Positions 8,789 to 16,895 of a stretch of DNA of 64,000 bases are shown one piece after another; position 1 is the first letter of the stretch, and each line of letters begins with the position of its first letter. Under the pieces are notes generated by a model, which saw only the letters and a program-made list of their open reading frames with translations, had not been told where the DNA came from and made no database searches. The stretch is taken from positions 1 through 64,000 of the forward strand of contig JAGIBP010000003.1 in NCBI GenBank assembly GCA_017744285.1, written 5' to 3'. A program made the position numbers and the translations under genes. This DNA is from Variovorax sp. GTDB taxonomy: Bacteria; Pseudomonadota; Gammaproteobacteria; Burkholderiales; Burkholderiaceae_C.

Positions 8789-9673
8789 TCAATGCGTGTG
8801 GTCGGCGGCCTCGTGGGCGGGGTGATCGTGGTCGTCATGCGCGTGCCCGTGCTCGCCGTGCGCGAGGCGGCTCACCCCCGTGACGAGCCCGATACCGACC
8901 GCGAGCCACACGATCTGCATGGCCGTCTGGCGCGAGGACAGGCGCTTTTGCAGCTGCGGAATGAGGTCCGCGAGCGCGACATAGATGAAGCTGCTGCCCG
9001 CCAGCACCAGGAAGTAGGGCAGCCAGCCAAGCAGCCGGTCGACCAGCCACCAGCCGACGATGCCGCCCAGCGCCGTCATCGTTCCGGCCAGCGACACCTT
9101 GACCAGCGCCGCCCGCTGGTTGACCGAGCTCTGGCGCAGCACGACCAGATCACCGATGTGGTGCGGCACTTCGTGCGCCAGCACCGCCACCGCGGCCACA
9201 AGGCCCAGGCGCAAGTCGGCGACGAACGCGGAAGCGATCAGGATGCCGTCGCCGAAGCAGTGCACGCTGTCGCCGGTGAGCACGGCCCAGCCACCGCCGT
9301 TGCGCTCGGCGGCCGGGCCATGCGCATGGTGATGATGGTGATGCTCATGCGCTTGACCATGCGCGTGGTCATGTTCGTGATGGTGCTCGTGCCCGTGGTG
9401 CCAGAGTTCAGCCTTGTCGAGCAGGAAGAAGAAGACCAGGCCGAAAAGCAGCACGGCAAAGAGCACGCCGGGCTCGATCGCGCTTTCGAACGCCTCGGGC
9501 AGCAGGTGCATGAAGGCGGTCGCGAGCAGGGCCCCGGCCGCCAGGCTCAGCAGGTGCTGCGGATTCACGCCGCCCTCGCCGCTTCGCACCCCCACGCGCA
9601 GGAGCAGCGCGGCGATCCACACACTTCCGATGCCGGCGACCAGGGTCGCGGCAATGATGACGAGCAAATTCAT
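8789..9673 (-). CDS. ZIP family metal transporter, His-rich
   Basis: This 294-residue inner-membrane protein takes up divalent metals, usually zinc. The metal-site helices are visible as 'LTGDSVHCFGDGILIA' and 'VLAHEVPHHIGDLVVL'. Between TM3 and TM4 is a histidine-rich loop with runs of His, and a second His/Asp-rich tail closes the protein. Both are typical metal-sensing or buffering segments. I chose the ATG at 9673 (MNLLVIIAA...) because the 13-codon upstream extension would run through an intrinsic terminator at 9692-9720. It lies near, but divergent from, the ZrgA-like cluster and supports a metal theme. Confidence 0.92.
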   Translation of the reverse strand: MNLLVIIAATLVAGIGSVWIAALLLRVGVRSGEGGVNPQHLLSLAAGALLATAFMHLLPEAFESAIEPGVLFAVLLFGLVFFFLLDKAELWHHGHEHHHEHDHAHGQAHEHHHHHHAHGPAAERNGGGWAVLTGDSVHCFGDGILIASAFVADLRLGLVAAVAVLAHEVPHHIGDLVVLRQSSVNQRAALVKVSLAGTMTALGGIVGWWLVDRLLGWLPYFLVLAGSSFIYVALADLIPQLQKRLSSRQTAMQIVWLAVGIGLVTGVSRLAHGEHGHAHDDHDHPAHEAADHTH

Positions 9674-9691
9674 GACGGCTTGACGCAGTTT

Positions 9692-9720
9692 GGCAAAACA
9701 AAAGCCGTCCATCGGACGGC
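9692..9720 (-). terminator. Intrinsic terminator for the DUF4136 gene
   Basis: Read on the minus strand, a perfect 7-bp stem GCCGTCC/GGACGGC with a 3-base loop (9704-9720) is followed by TTTTGTTTT. A second perfect 8-bp hairpin lies at 9745-9764 between it and the gene. It ends transcription from the lipoprotein gene before the ZIP gene. Confidence 0.8.
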
Positions 9721-9823
9721 CTTCGGTGGAAAGCGGCTGGCGATGCGGCCGGTCAGCCGGCCGCCAGTTCGGATTTCATCTTATCAATCGTGTCAAGCGG
9801 CGCGCGGGGGCGCCGCAAGGCAT

Positions 9824-10351
9824 TCATTTCGCCGGTGCGCTGCCGGGGGGGAAGCCGGCGAACATCTTGTCCAGCGCGGTTTCGAGCAAGGCGGTCATGC
9901 GGGCGGGGTCGTCCTGCAGCGTGCCGCTCGCGGTGCCGCGCCAGAGGCCGCGCTTGGTGGCGCCGTCGAACAGGTCGACGACCAGCGTGCCGACCTCGAA
10001 GGTGTCGACGGTCGTCATCGAGTTCGGCGCCGCGGGGCCGAAGCCACCCCAGCCGATGTAGCCCACGCTGGTGGTGTTGAAGACCTGCCGCTCGCGGCTC
10101 GTCACGTGCGCGGCGACGTGGACCTCGCCGTTGGGAACGAGCTTCCACCCGCGGGCCTGCAGCCGCGCGTCGATGCCGTCGACGATGCGCTGCTGCATGA
10201 GGGGGGAGGCCCCATCGGGCTTGGTGACCCAGCTGTAGGTGCGCAAGCGCGAGAAGTTGGCGCCGGGATCGAAATCGATCTTGACCGTGGGCGTGGCGGC
10301 GCAAGCCGACAGAAGCACCGCGAAGACCAACGCGACGAATCGTCCGATCAT
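9824..10351 (-). CDS. DUF4136 lipoprotein
   Basis: This 175-residue protein has a lipoprotein signal with lipobox 'LLSAC'. It is followed by the DUF4136 pattern: 'KIDFDPGANFSRLRTYSWV' near the start and 'GTLVVDLFDGATKRGLWRGTASG' later. It is expected to be lipidated on the periplasmic side; the family function is unknown. The ATG at 10351 has GGAG 5 bases upstream; an in-frame GTG two codons earlier is less well placed. It lies downstream of the ketosynthase gene but has its own hairpins and terminator. Confidence 0.85.
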   Translation of the reverse strand: MIGRFVALVFAVLLSACAATPTVKIDFDPGANFSRLRTYSWVTKPDGASPLMQQRIVDGIDARLQARGWKLVPNGEVHVAAHVTSRERQVFNTTSVGYIGWGGFGPAAPNSMTTVDTFEVGTLVVDLFDGATKRGLWRGTASGTLQDDPARMTALLETALDKMFAGFPPGSAPAK

Positions 10352-10394
10352 GTTCACTCCATTCCTGCGAGTTGGGGAACCCGCGCCAGTGTAT

Positions 10395-11603
10395 TCAGCC
10401 GCGCGTGAACAGCAAGACGGAATTGGTGCCGCCGAAGGCGAAGGAGTTGCTGATGGCCGCTTCGAGCCGCGGCGCCGGCGCGCCCGATGCCGGCACCAGG
10501 TTCAGCCGGCAGGCCGGGTCCATCTCGCCGCAGTGCGCCTGGGGCGGCAGCACGCGCCGCTGCAGCGCGAGCACGGTGATCGCCGCTTCGAGCGCGCCCG
10601 CGGCGCCGAGCAGGTGCCCATGCAGCGCCTTGGTCGAGCTCACGTGCAGGTGGTCGAGCGCCTCGCCCCAGACCTGCGCGAGCGCCTCGCGTTCCACCAC
10701 GTCGCCGATGCGCGTGGCGGTGCCGTGCGCGTTGCAGTAGCCGATGTCGCGCGGCTGCAGCCCGGCCTGCCGCAGGGCCTGGCGCAAGGCGCGCGCCTGG
10801 CCTGAGGCATCCGGCTTGGTGAGGTGCGTGGCGTCGCAGCTCTGGCCCCAGCCCGCGAGCCATGCGCGGGCACGCGCGCCGCGCCGGCGCACGCGCTGCG
10901 CGGATTCGAGCACGAGGAACGCGGCGCCTTCGCCGAGCGCGAAGCCGCTGCGGTCGCTCGCGAACGGCCGCACGGCCAAGGCTTCCTCGCCCGGCGCGAA
11001 GCTCGCGAGGGTCTGCATGGCCTGCCAGGCGAGGACGACACCCGGCACCACCAGCGCCTCGCTGCCGCCGGCGATCGCGAGATCGATCTCGCCGTGCGCG
11101 ATCGCCTTCGCCGCTTCGGCGATCGCGAGGCTCGACGACGCGCAGGCCACGGAGTAGGTCAGCACCGGCCCATGGACGCGCTGGCGCATGGCGATGTGCG
11201 AGGCCGGCGCGCTGGGCATGAAGGCCGGGATGGTCAGCGGCGGCACGCGCCCGTTGCCGCGATAGGCGGCCTCCAGCGCGGTCGCGCCGCCCATGCCGCA
11301 GCCCGAGAACACGCCGATGCGCTCGGGGTCGACATCCTCGGCGCCTGCGAGCCCCGCATCGCGCAGCGCCAGGTCGGCCGCCGCGACCGCGAGCTGGCTG
11401 ACGCGGTCGACGCCGGCCAGCTGCAGCTTCGTGAACCAGCGACTCTCGTCGAAGGGCGCCGTGGCCGCGGCCGCCGGCTTGGGCAGTTCGGGGAAGACCG
11501 CCTTCAGCGCGGACTCGCCGCGCAGCAGCGCATCGAACATGGCATCGGGGTCGTCGCCGTGCGGCGCGACGACGCCCAGCCCCGTGACCGCGACCTCGCT
11601 CAC
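10395..11603 (-). CDS. Beta-ketoacyl-ACP synthase (FabF-like)
   Basis: This 402-residue thiolase-fold condensing enzyme has the full Cys-His-His triad: 'VACASSS', 'NAHGT' and 'GHLLGAAGALEA'. It ends with the family 'NSFAFGGTNSVLLF'. It starts with GTG overlapping the stop of the acyl carrier protein gene (GTGA), so the two are a matched pair. It differs from housekeeping FabF in length, and no other fatty-acid-synthesis genes are nearby. It therefore probably serves a special acyl product such as an envelope lipid or an aryl-polyene-like pigment. The product is not predictable here. Confidence 0.87.
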   Translation of the reverse strand: MSEVAVTGLGVVAPHGDDPDAMFDALLRGESALKAVFPELPKPAAAATAPFDESRWFTKLQLAGVDRVSQLAVAAADLALRDAGLAGAEDVDPERIGVFSGCGMGGATALEAAYRGNGRVPPLTIPAFMPSAPASHIAMRQRVHGPVLTYSVACASSSLAIAEAAKAIAHGEIDLAIAGGSEALVVPGVVLAWQAMQTLASFAPGEEALAVRPFASDRSGFALGEGAAFLVLESAQRVRRRGARARAWLAGWGQSCDATHLTKPDASGQARALRQALRQAGLQPRDIGYCNAHGTATRIGDVVEREALAQVWGEALDHLHVSSTKALHGHLLGAAGALEAAITVLALQRRVLPPQAHCGEMDPACRLNLVPASGAPAPRLEAAISNSFAFGGTNSVLLFTRG

Positions 11604-11860
11604 GCTGTCTGCGCGGCCCGGACCTTGTCGACCGCGGCCGCGAGCTGGGCCAGCGTGTCGATCCCCGGATCGTCGTCGGGCATGCTGATGCCGAAGCGGT
11701 CCTCGATCGCGAAGACGAATTCGACCAGGGCCAGCGAGTCGAATCCCTTTTCGCGCATCGAGGCGTGGGGATCGAGCTCGGCCGGCGCAATGCCGTATTT
11801 CTCGTGGATGAGGTCCTGCAGTTCTTGCAGCGAACCCTTGTGTGCGGTGTCAGTCGTCAT
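11600..11860 (-). CDS. Acyl carrier protein
   Basis: This 86-residue protein carries the phosphopantetheine attachment serine in 'KGFDSLALVEFVFAIEDRFGI', the standard carrier-protein helix II context. It shuttles acyl chains for the downstream ketosynthase, with which it overlaps by four bases. It is a second carrier protein rather than the housekeeping AcpP, judging from its partner and from its 'DPHASMREKGFDSL' loop, which differs from the highly conserved AcpP sequence. Confidence 0.88.
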   Translation of the reverse strand: MTTDTAHKGSLQELQDLIHEKYGIAPAELDPHASMREKGFDSLALVEFVFAIEDRFGISMPDDDPGIDTLAQLAAAVDKVRAAQTA

Positions 11861-11913
11861 GTTTCAGCGGTTGACGGATCGTGTCGACGGCAAAGTGGCG
11901 ATGCACCCGCGGA

Positions 11914-12666
11914 TCACCCTCCGCGCGGAAGGCCGCCATCCACCCGCGGGCGGCGACTTTCCATGATATCCGCTGCGACCGTGGGGCCTTGCGTCGGCCG
12001 CGGCCGCAAAAGGAGCGAGGGGACCGCGAACGCGATGCCGAGCAGCGCGCCGGCGAGCGCGTCGAGCACCACGTGCTGGCGCACGGCGAGCGTCGACCAG
12101 GCGATGGCGACGAACCACGCGGCGTTCGCCGCCCGCAGCCAGGCCGGGGCGCGCACCACCCTGAAGACGTGGTCCACCCAGAGCGCGGTGAAGATCGCCA
12201 CCGCCACATGCATGGAGGGGCAGGCGTTGCCCGCGGCATCGACGCCTCGAAGGATCTCGAAGCCGGGGAAGTCGGTCTCCCGGGGCATGACGGGAATCTG
12301 GCTCGGCCACAGGTAGAAGAAGCCCAGCCCGGTGAGGCACAGGGCGCCAACCCAGAGGCCGTAGGACAGCAGTTCCCGGAAGGTGAGCTGCAGCCCCGGT
12401 GCCAGGCCCACGTACACCCAGAGCGAGAAGTACGCGACCACGGCCGCGGGCTGGAACGGAATCCACGCATCGAGCGCCGTCAGCGGCATGACCGCGACCG
12501 GCCGCACCGGCTCGCGCAGCAGGTGGAAATAACCGATGAAGAACAGCCACGTGAACACCGTGGTGCCGACCGCCTTGAGCAGGAAGAAGCGGCGGATGCG
12601 CAGCCCGAGGTCGGTGGTCCAGCGTGAAGCCGGCGCGGACGCGGGGGCCGGGCGAGGTGGAGTCAT
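11914..12666 (-). CDS. PAP2-family membrane phosphatase
   Basis: This is a polytopic membrane protein of about 250 residues with the PAP2/AUR1-type catalytic blocks 'CPSMHVAVA' and 'STLAVRQHVVLDALAG' (His and Asp of the third motif). Such enzymes remove phosphate from, or transfer head groups between, membrane lipids such as phosphatidate or undecaprenyl diphosphate. The start is uncertain: the frame is open to 12720, with candidates at 12666 (MTPPRPAPAS...), 12705 and 12720, none with a strong ribosome site. It lies upstream of the carrier protein and ketosynthase, suggesting a small lipid-modifying operon. Confidence 0.78.
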   Translation of the reverse strand: MTPPRPAPASAPASRWTTDLGLRIRRFFLLKAVGTTVFTWLFFIGYFHLLREPVRPVAVMPLTALDAWIPFQPAAVVAYFSLWVYVGLAPGLQLTFRELLSYGLWVGALCLTGLGFFYLWPSQIPVMPRETDFPGFEILRGVDAAGNACPSMHVAVAIFTALWVDHVFRVVRAPAWLRAANAAWFVAIAWSTLAVRQHVVLDALAGALLGIAFAVPSLLLRPRPTQGPTVAADIMESRRPRVDGGLPRGG

Positions 12667-12735
12667 GCAGTCGGCGTTTTTCGATTCGGTCGGACAGGAA
12701 GCCATCCCCTCGCCCCGCACCGGACACCGGCAGGA

Positions 12736-14073
12736 CTAGAGGATCAGCAAGGCGCGGAAGTCGTTGACGTTGGTGTGCGTCGGTCCGGTCACCAGCAGGT
12801 CGCCGATCGCCTCGAAGTAGCCATAGGCATCGTTGCGATCGAGATGCTCCGTGAGCTTGCGCCCGGCGGCTTCCGCGCGGACGAGTGTATCGGGCGTGAC
12901 GAAGGCGCCGGCGTTGTCTTCGACGCCATCGATCCCGTCGGTGTCGGCGGCCAGCGCCCACACGCCCTCGCGGCCGGCCAGCGCGCCCGCGAGCCCCATG
13001 CAGAACTCGCCCGCCCGGCCGCCGCGCCCCCTCGGCCGGCCCGGCTGGCGCGGCCGCACCGTGACCGTGGTCTCGCCGCCCGAGAGGATCACGCAGGGCC
13101 GCGCGAAAGGCGCGCCGCGCAGCGACACCGCGCGCGCGAGCGCGCCATGCACCTTGCCCACCTCGCGCGATTCGCCCTCCATCTCGTCGCTGAGGATGTG
13201 GGCCTCGACGCCGGCGGCGCGCGCGGCGGCGGCGGCGGCCTCCAGCGACTGCTGCGGCGTCGCGATCAGGTGCGTGACATGGTGGCGGAACACCGCGTCG
13301 CCCGGCTTCGGGGTTTCGAGCGCGCCGCCTTCGAGCCCCGCCCGCACCGCCGCGGGCACCTCGATGCCATAGCGGTCGAGGATGGCCAGCGCCTGGGCGC
13401 AGGTGGTGGCATCGGGCACCGTCGGGCCGCTCGCGATGACAGCGGGGTCGTCGCCCGGCACGTCGCTGATGGTGAGCGTGACCACCTGCGCCGGCCCGCA
13501 GGCCGCCGCGAGCCGGCCGCCCTTGATGCGCGACAGATGCTTGCGCACGCAGTTCATCTCGCCGATGTGCGCGCCCGATTCCAGGAGCTGCGTGTTGATG
13601 CGCTGCTTGTCGGACAGCGTGAGGCCCTCGGCCGGCAGCGTGAGCAGCGCCGAGCCGCCGCCCGAGATCAGGCACAGCACCAGATCGTCGGCCGTGAGCC
13701 CCTGCGTGAGCGCGAGCATGCGTCCGGCCGCCTTCAGGCCGGCCTCGTCGGGCACCGGATGCGCGGCTTCGACGATCTCGATGCGCTGCGGCAGCCCCTC
13801 TGGGCGCGGCGGGATGTGGCCGTAGCGCGTGACCACGAGGCCCGCGAGCGGTGCGTCGGCCGGCCACAGGGCCTCCAGCGCCTGCGCCATCGAAGCGCCG
13901 GCCTTGCCCGCGCCGAGCACCAGCGTGCGCCCCCTGGGCGGCTTCGGCAGGCAAGGCCCCATGCTCGCGAGCGGCAGCGCGCGCTCGACCGCGGCGCGAT
14001 AGAGGTATTCGAGGAATGCGCGGGGCGCGCGCCGCGGGTCGGGGGCGGCGGTCGATGTCGTCAGCGGGTTCAT
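12736..14073 (-). CDS. ttuD: Glycerate 2-kinase (MOFRL/DUF4147 type)
   Basis: This 445-residue kinase phosphorylates D-glycerate. It finishes the glycerate pathway that starts from glyoxylate via Gcl and GlxR, both encoded at 52-56 kb. The N-terminal DUF4147 domain has 'VLGAGKAGASMAQALE' and 'LISGGGSALL'. The C-terminal MOFRL domain has 'ILSGGETTVTV' and 'ADTDGIDG'. The ATG at 14073 has an AGGTG-like site just upstream. It follows puuD on the same strand after 38 bases, so urate oxidation and glycerate phosphorylation may be co-transcribed. The symbol follows the tartrate-pathway homologue. Confidence 0.9.
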   Translation of the reverse strand: MNPLTTSTAAPDPRRAPRAFLEYLYRAAVERALPLASMGPCLPKPPRGRTLVLGAGKAGASMAQALEALWPADAPLAGLVVTRYGHIPPRPEGLPQRIEIVEAAHPVPDEAGLKAAGRMLALTQGLTADDLVLCLISGGGSALLTLPAEGLTLSDKQRINTQLLESGAHIGEMNCVRKHLSRIKGGRLAAACGPAQVVTLTISDVPGDDPAVIASGPTVPDATTCAQALAILDRYGIEVPAAVRAGLEGGALETPKPGDAVFRHHVTHLIATPQQSLEAAAAAARAAGVEAHILSDEMEGESREVGKVHGALARAVSLRGAPFARPCVILSGGETTVTVRPRQPGRPRGRGGRAGEFCMGLAGALAGREGVWALAADTDGIDGVEDNAGAFVTPDTLVRAEAAGRKLTEHLDRNDAYGYFEAIGDLLVTGPTHTNVNDFRALLIL

Positions 14074-14111
14074 GGGTTCACCTGTCTCGGTATCGACCGC
14101 CAGTATCCGGG

Positions 14112-15317
14112 CTATCGGGTCGGCGCGCCGCCCTCGAACCACTTGGCGACCAGGGCGCGCTCGGCGTCGGTGATGCCGGTGGCGTTGTTCATCGGCATGA
14201 TCTTCGTGACTACCACCTGCTGGTACACCGCCTGCGCGTGCGCGGCCACCTGGTCGGGCGCGTCCAGGCGCACGTTCTTCATCTGAACCTGCGCGCCGTG
14301 GCACATGTAGCAGCGCTGTTCGAGCACCTTCTGCACCTCGCCGAACGACACCTTCTGCGCGGCGGCGCCGGGCGCGGGCGCGGCGGCCGGCTCGGGCTTC
14401 ATCCACACGATCGCGAGGCCCAGCACCGCGATGCCGAAGAGCGCATAGGGCAGCGGATTGCGCGCGTTGCCCAGCTTGAAGCGATGGCGCACGACGAAGA
14501 ACTGCCGGATCGCCGCGCCGCCGAGCATGATCAGGAGCAGCACGATCCAGTTGTACTTGTGGGTGTAGGTGAAGCTGTAGTGGTTGCTCAGCATCGCGAA
14601 CAGCACCGGCAGCGTGAAGTAGGTGTTGTGCACGCTGCGCTGCTTGCCGCGCGCGCCGTGGATCGGATCGACCGGCCGGCCCTCGCGCAGCGCAGCGACG
14701 TTCTTGCGCTGGCCGGGGATGATCCAGAAGAACACGTTGCCGCTCATCGTCGTGGCCATCATCGCGCCCACCAGCAGGAAGGCCGCGCGGCCCGCGAACC
14801 AGTGGCAGGCGAGCCAGGCCGCGAAGGCGATGAAGACGGCCACCAGCACGCCGACGATCGTGTCGCCGTTCTTGCGCTGGCCGAAGACCTGGCAGATGCC
14901 GTCGTACACCATCCAGAAGACCACGAAGAAGGCCAGCGCGACCGCGATCGCGGCGCCCGGCTGCCAGTCCATCCTCGACTTGTCGATGAGATAGGTGCTG
15001 GCATTCCACAGGTACGACACCGTGAAGAGCGCGAAGCCGGTGAGCCAGGTCGAGTAGCTCTCCCAGTACGACCAGTGCAGGTGATCGGGCAGCTTCTTCG
15101 GCGCCAGCGCGTACTTCTGCATGTTGTAGAAGCCGCCGCCGTGCACCGCCCACTGCTCGCCGCCCACGCCCTTGTCGATCGACTCGGCGTCGTGCGGCTT
15201 CTCGAGGCTGTTGTCCAGCATCACGAAGTAGAAGGAGGCGCCGATCCACGCGATCGCGGTGATGACGTGGACCCAGCGCAGCAGCAGATTGGCCCAGTCG
15301 AGGTAATAGCTTTCCAT
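14112..15317 (-). CDS. puuD: Urate hydroxylase PuuD, membrane-bound with cytochrome c domain
   Basis: It oxidises uric acid to 5-hydroxyisourate in the inner membrane and passes electrons to a cytochrome c domain rather than to oxygen. This 401-residue protein starts 'MESYYLDWANLLLRWVHVITAIAWIG' and has about eight TM segments. It ends in a cytochrome c domain with the heme motif 'CYMCH' near residue 335 and Met ligands in 'KIMPMNNATGITD'. It is the entry enzyme of the uricolytic cluster around it (hiuH, uraD, puuE). A TGTATACA operator lies about 140 bases upstream, giving it a long leader. Confidence 0.94.
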   Translation of the reverse strand: MESYYLDWANLLLRWVHVITAIAWIGASFYFVMLDNSLEKPHDAESIDKGVGGEQWAVHGGGFYNMQKYALAPKKLPDHLHWSYWESYSTWLTGFALFTVSYLWNASTYLIDKSRMDWQPGAAIAVALAFFVVFWMVYDGICQVFGQRKNGDTIVGVLVAVFIAFAAWLACHWFAGRAAFLLVGAMMATTMSGNVFFWIIPGQRKNVAALREGRPVDPIHGARGKQRSVHNTYFTLPVLFAMLSNHYSFTYTHKYNWIVLLLIMLGGAAIRQFFVVRHRFKLGNARNPLPYALFGIAVLGLAIVWMKPEPAAAPAPGAAAQKVSFGEVQKVLEQRCYMCHGAQVQMKNVRLDAPDQVAAHAQAVYQQVVVTKIMPMNNATGITDAERALVAKWFEGGAPTR

Positions 15318-15412
15318 GTGGCTTTCAACCCTTACGGCGCGGGGGGACGCCGTGGTGTTCCGGCCTGCTCACCACTGCGGGCGCTGTAAGCAGAGTGATT
15401 GCCGCGAACGAC

Positions 15413-15430
15413 AGGCCCCGAGAGGGGCCT
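15413..15430. other. Perfect hairpin with GAGA loop in the puuD leader
   Basis: A 7-bp perfect stem AGGCCCC/GGGGCCT closes a GAGA tetraloop. It lies between the TGTATACA operator and the puuD start. No T-run follows on the minus strand, so it is not a normal terminator. It could stabilise the leader or slow transcription from xdhC. Confidence 0.45.
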
Positions 15431-15454
15431 CGCTCCGCTGCGGCTTGTGGACTG

Positions 15455-15468
15455 GAGTGTATACAGTT
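15455..15468. promoter_or_regulatory. Probable GntR operator upstream of puuD
   Basis: The core TGTATACA at 15458-15465 is identical to the cores at 17303-17310 and 29524-29531. Its flanks combine the left side of the first (AG) and the right side of the second (GTT). It sits in the xdhC-puuD gap, oriented to control puuD. Confidence 0.7.
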
Positions 15469-15528
15469 TTGACGGCAAATCATCGGCTTCCATCGCGGTG
15501 ACGCGTGCAGGAAAACCCTGACCGCCCA

Positions 15529-16341
15529 TCACGCCGCCGAGAGCGTCTGCAACAACTGTGCCGCGACCGCGACCGCGATCACCTCGGGCTCCTTGCCCGT
15601 GACGCCCGGCACGCCGATCGGGCAGGTGACGCGATCCATCTCCTCGGCCGTGAAGCCGCGCGCCTCCAGGCGGTGGCGGAAGGTGGCCCACTTGGTCTTG
15701 CTGCCGATCAGGCCGATGTAGGGCAGATCGCCCCGCTCGCGCAGGCGCTTCAGGCAGGCGATCACGATGTCGAGATCCTCGGCGTGGCTGAAGCTCATGA
15801 TCAGCACGCGCGAACCGGGCGCGAGCTGCGTGACGGCCTGCTGCACCGGGTCGGAGTGCTCGGTCTCGATCTGCGCGGGCAGCGCGTCCGGAAAGACGCC
15901 GTCGCGGCTGTCGATCCAGCGCACCGAGAACGGCAGCGACGACAGCAGCCGCGCGAGCGCCGCGCCCACGTGTCCGCCGCCGAACAGCGCCACCGGCTCG
16001 AGATGCGCGAGCAGTTCCGCCTGCAGCGCGGAGGCATCCGAAGCCTCGATGCGCCGGTACGACAGGAACACCACGCCGCCGCAGCACTGGCCGAGGCTCG
16101 GGCCCAGCGGATAGCGGCGCACGCCCTCGATCGCGGGCCCGCCCGCGAGCCACGCGCGGGCTTCCGCGGCCGCCTGGAATTCGAGCTGCCCACCGCCGAT
16201 GGTCGCGGTCAGGCCATCGGCCCAGACCGCCATCCACGTGCCGGCTTCACGCGGCGCGGACCCCTCGGTGGATTCGACCTTCACGAGGATGCCCGGCTCG
16301 CGTCCGAGGCGCGCGAGCAGTTCGTCGACCGCTCCGCTCAT
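15529..16341 (-). CDS. xdhC: Xanthine dehydrogenase accessory protein XdhC
   Basis: XdhC inserts the sulfurated molybdenum cofactor into xanthine dehydrogenase, which makes urate from xanthine. This 270-residue protein has an N-terminal XdhC/CoxI domain ('GREPGILVKVESTEGSAPRE', 'GGGQLEF') and a C-terminal Rossmann fold ('ALFGGGHVGAALARLL'). The tail 'YIGLIGSKTKWATFRHRLEARGF' is typical. The XdhA and XdhB subunits are not in the window, so the enzyme itself must be encoded elsewhere. It lies upstream of puuD on the same strand. Confidence 0.93.
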   Translation of the reverse strand: MSGAVDELLARLGREPGILVKVESTEGSAPREAGTWMAVWADGLTATIGGGQLEFQAAAEARAWLAGGPAIEGVRRYPLGPSLGQCCGGVVFLSYRRIEASDASALQAELLAHLEPVALFGGGHVGAALARLLSSLPFSVRWIDSRDGVFPDALPAQIETEHSDPVQQAVTQLAPGSRVLIMSFSHAEDLDIVIACLKRLRERGDLPYIGLIGSKTKWATFRHRLEARGFTAEEMDRVTCPIGVPGVTGKEPEVIAVAVAAQLLQTLSAA

Positions 16342-16394
16342 GGGCGAGACCTCCGGCTTCGGCAGGCGTGCCGCGCCACGGTATAACCGTCCAG

Positions 16395-16895
16395 ATGACT
16401 TTCCAGCTCACGCCGCGCCGCCTTGCACTGGCGGGCGCCCTTCTCTCCAGCCTGTGGCTCGCCGGCTGCGGCACCACCTCGCCGGGCGCCGTGCCCGGCC
16501 AGCTCAGCGATGCCAAGCCCGAGCGCGGCGACGGCAACCGTCCCCGCCCGGCGCCCTCGAACGCCACCACGGCGCGCGACTACCGCAAGGACGCGGCGCG
16601 CTACGTCTACCAGCTCAACAAGCGACGGATCTACGCAGGCAAGCTGCCGCCGATGCTCTACGCGGTCGGCACGCTGCAGGTCGATCTCGACGCCGGGGGC
16701 CGGGTCGTGAAGATGCACTGGATGCGCGCGCCGCAGCACGCGCCCGAAGTCATTGCGGAAATCGAGAAGGCCGTGCTCGACGCGCAGCCCTTCCCAGCGC
16801 CGATGCGCCTCGGCGGGGTCACGTGGACCGACACCTGGCTGTGGGACGAAGAGGGCCATTTCCAGCTCGATACGCTCAGCGAAGGGCAGCTCTAG
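16395..16895 (+). CDS. Lipoprotein with TonB-C-terminal-like domain
   Basis: This 166-residue protein has a signal peptide and lipobox 'LAGC'. It then has a Pro-rich linker and a region 'YVYQLNKRRIYAGKLPPMLYAVGTLQVDLDAGGRVVKMHWMR' that looks like the TonB C-terminal fold. Such small lipoproteins are common in Comamonadaceae and lack a known role. The ATG at 16395 is preferred to an upstream in-frame ATG because it gives a standard signal peptide. Its stop codon overlaps the stop of the convergent hiuH gene at a shared CTAG. Confidence 0.72.
   Translation: MTFQLTPRRLALAGALLSSLWLAGCGTTSPGAVPGQLSDAKPERGDGNRPRPAPSNATTARDYRKDAARYVYQLNKRRIYAGKLPPMLYAVGTLQVDLDAGGRVVKMHWMRAPQHAPEVIAEIEKAVLDAQPFPAPMRLGGVTWTDTWLWDEEGHFQLDTLSEGQL

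Noticed and set aside
9674..9712. N-terminal extension of the ZIP protein (MDGFCFAKLRQAV)
   Set aside because: The coding would lie in the terminator hairpin and T-run at 9692-9720, and no ribosome site precedes it. The ATG at 9673 is better.
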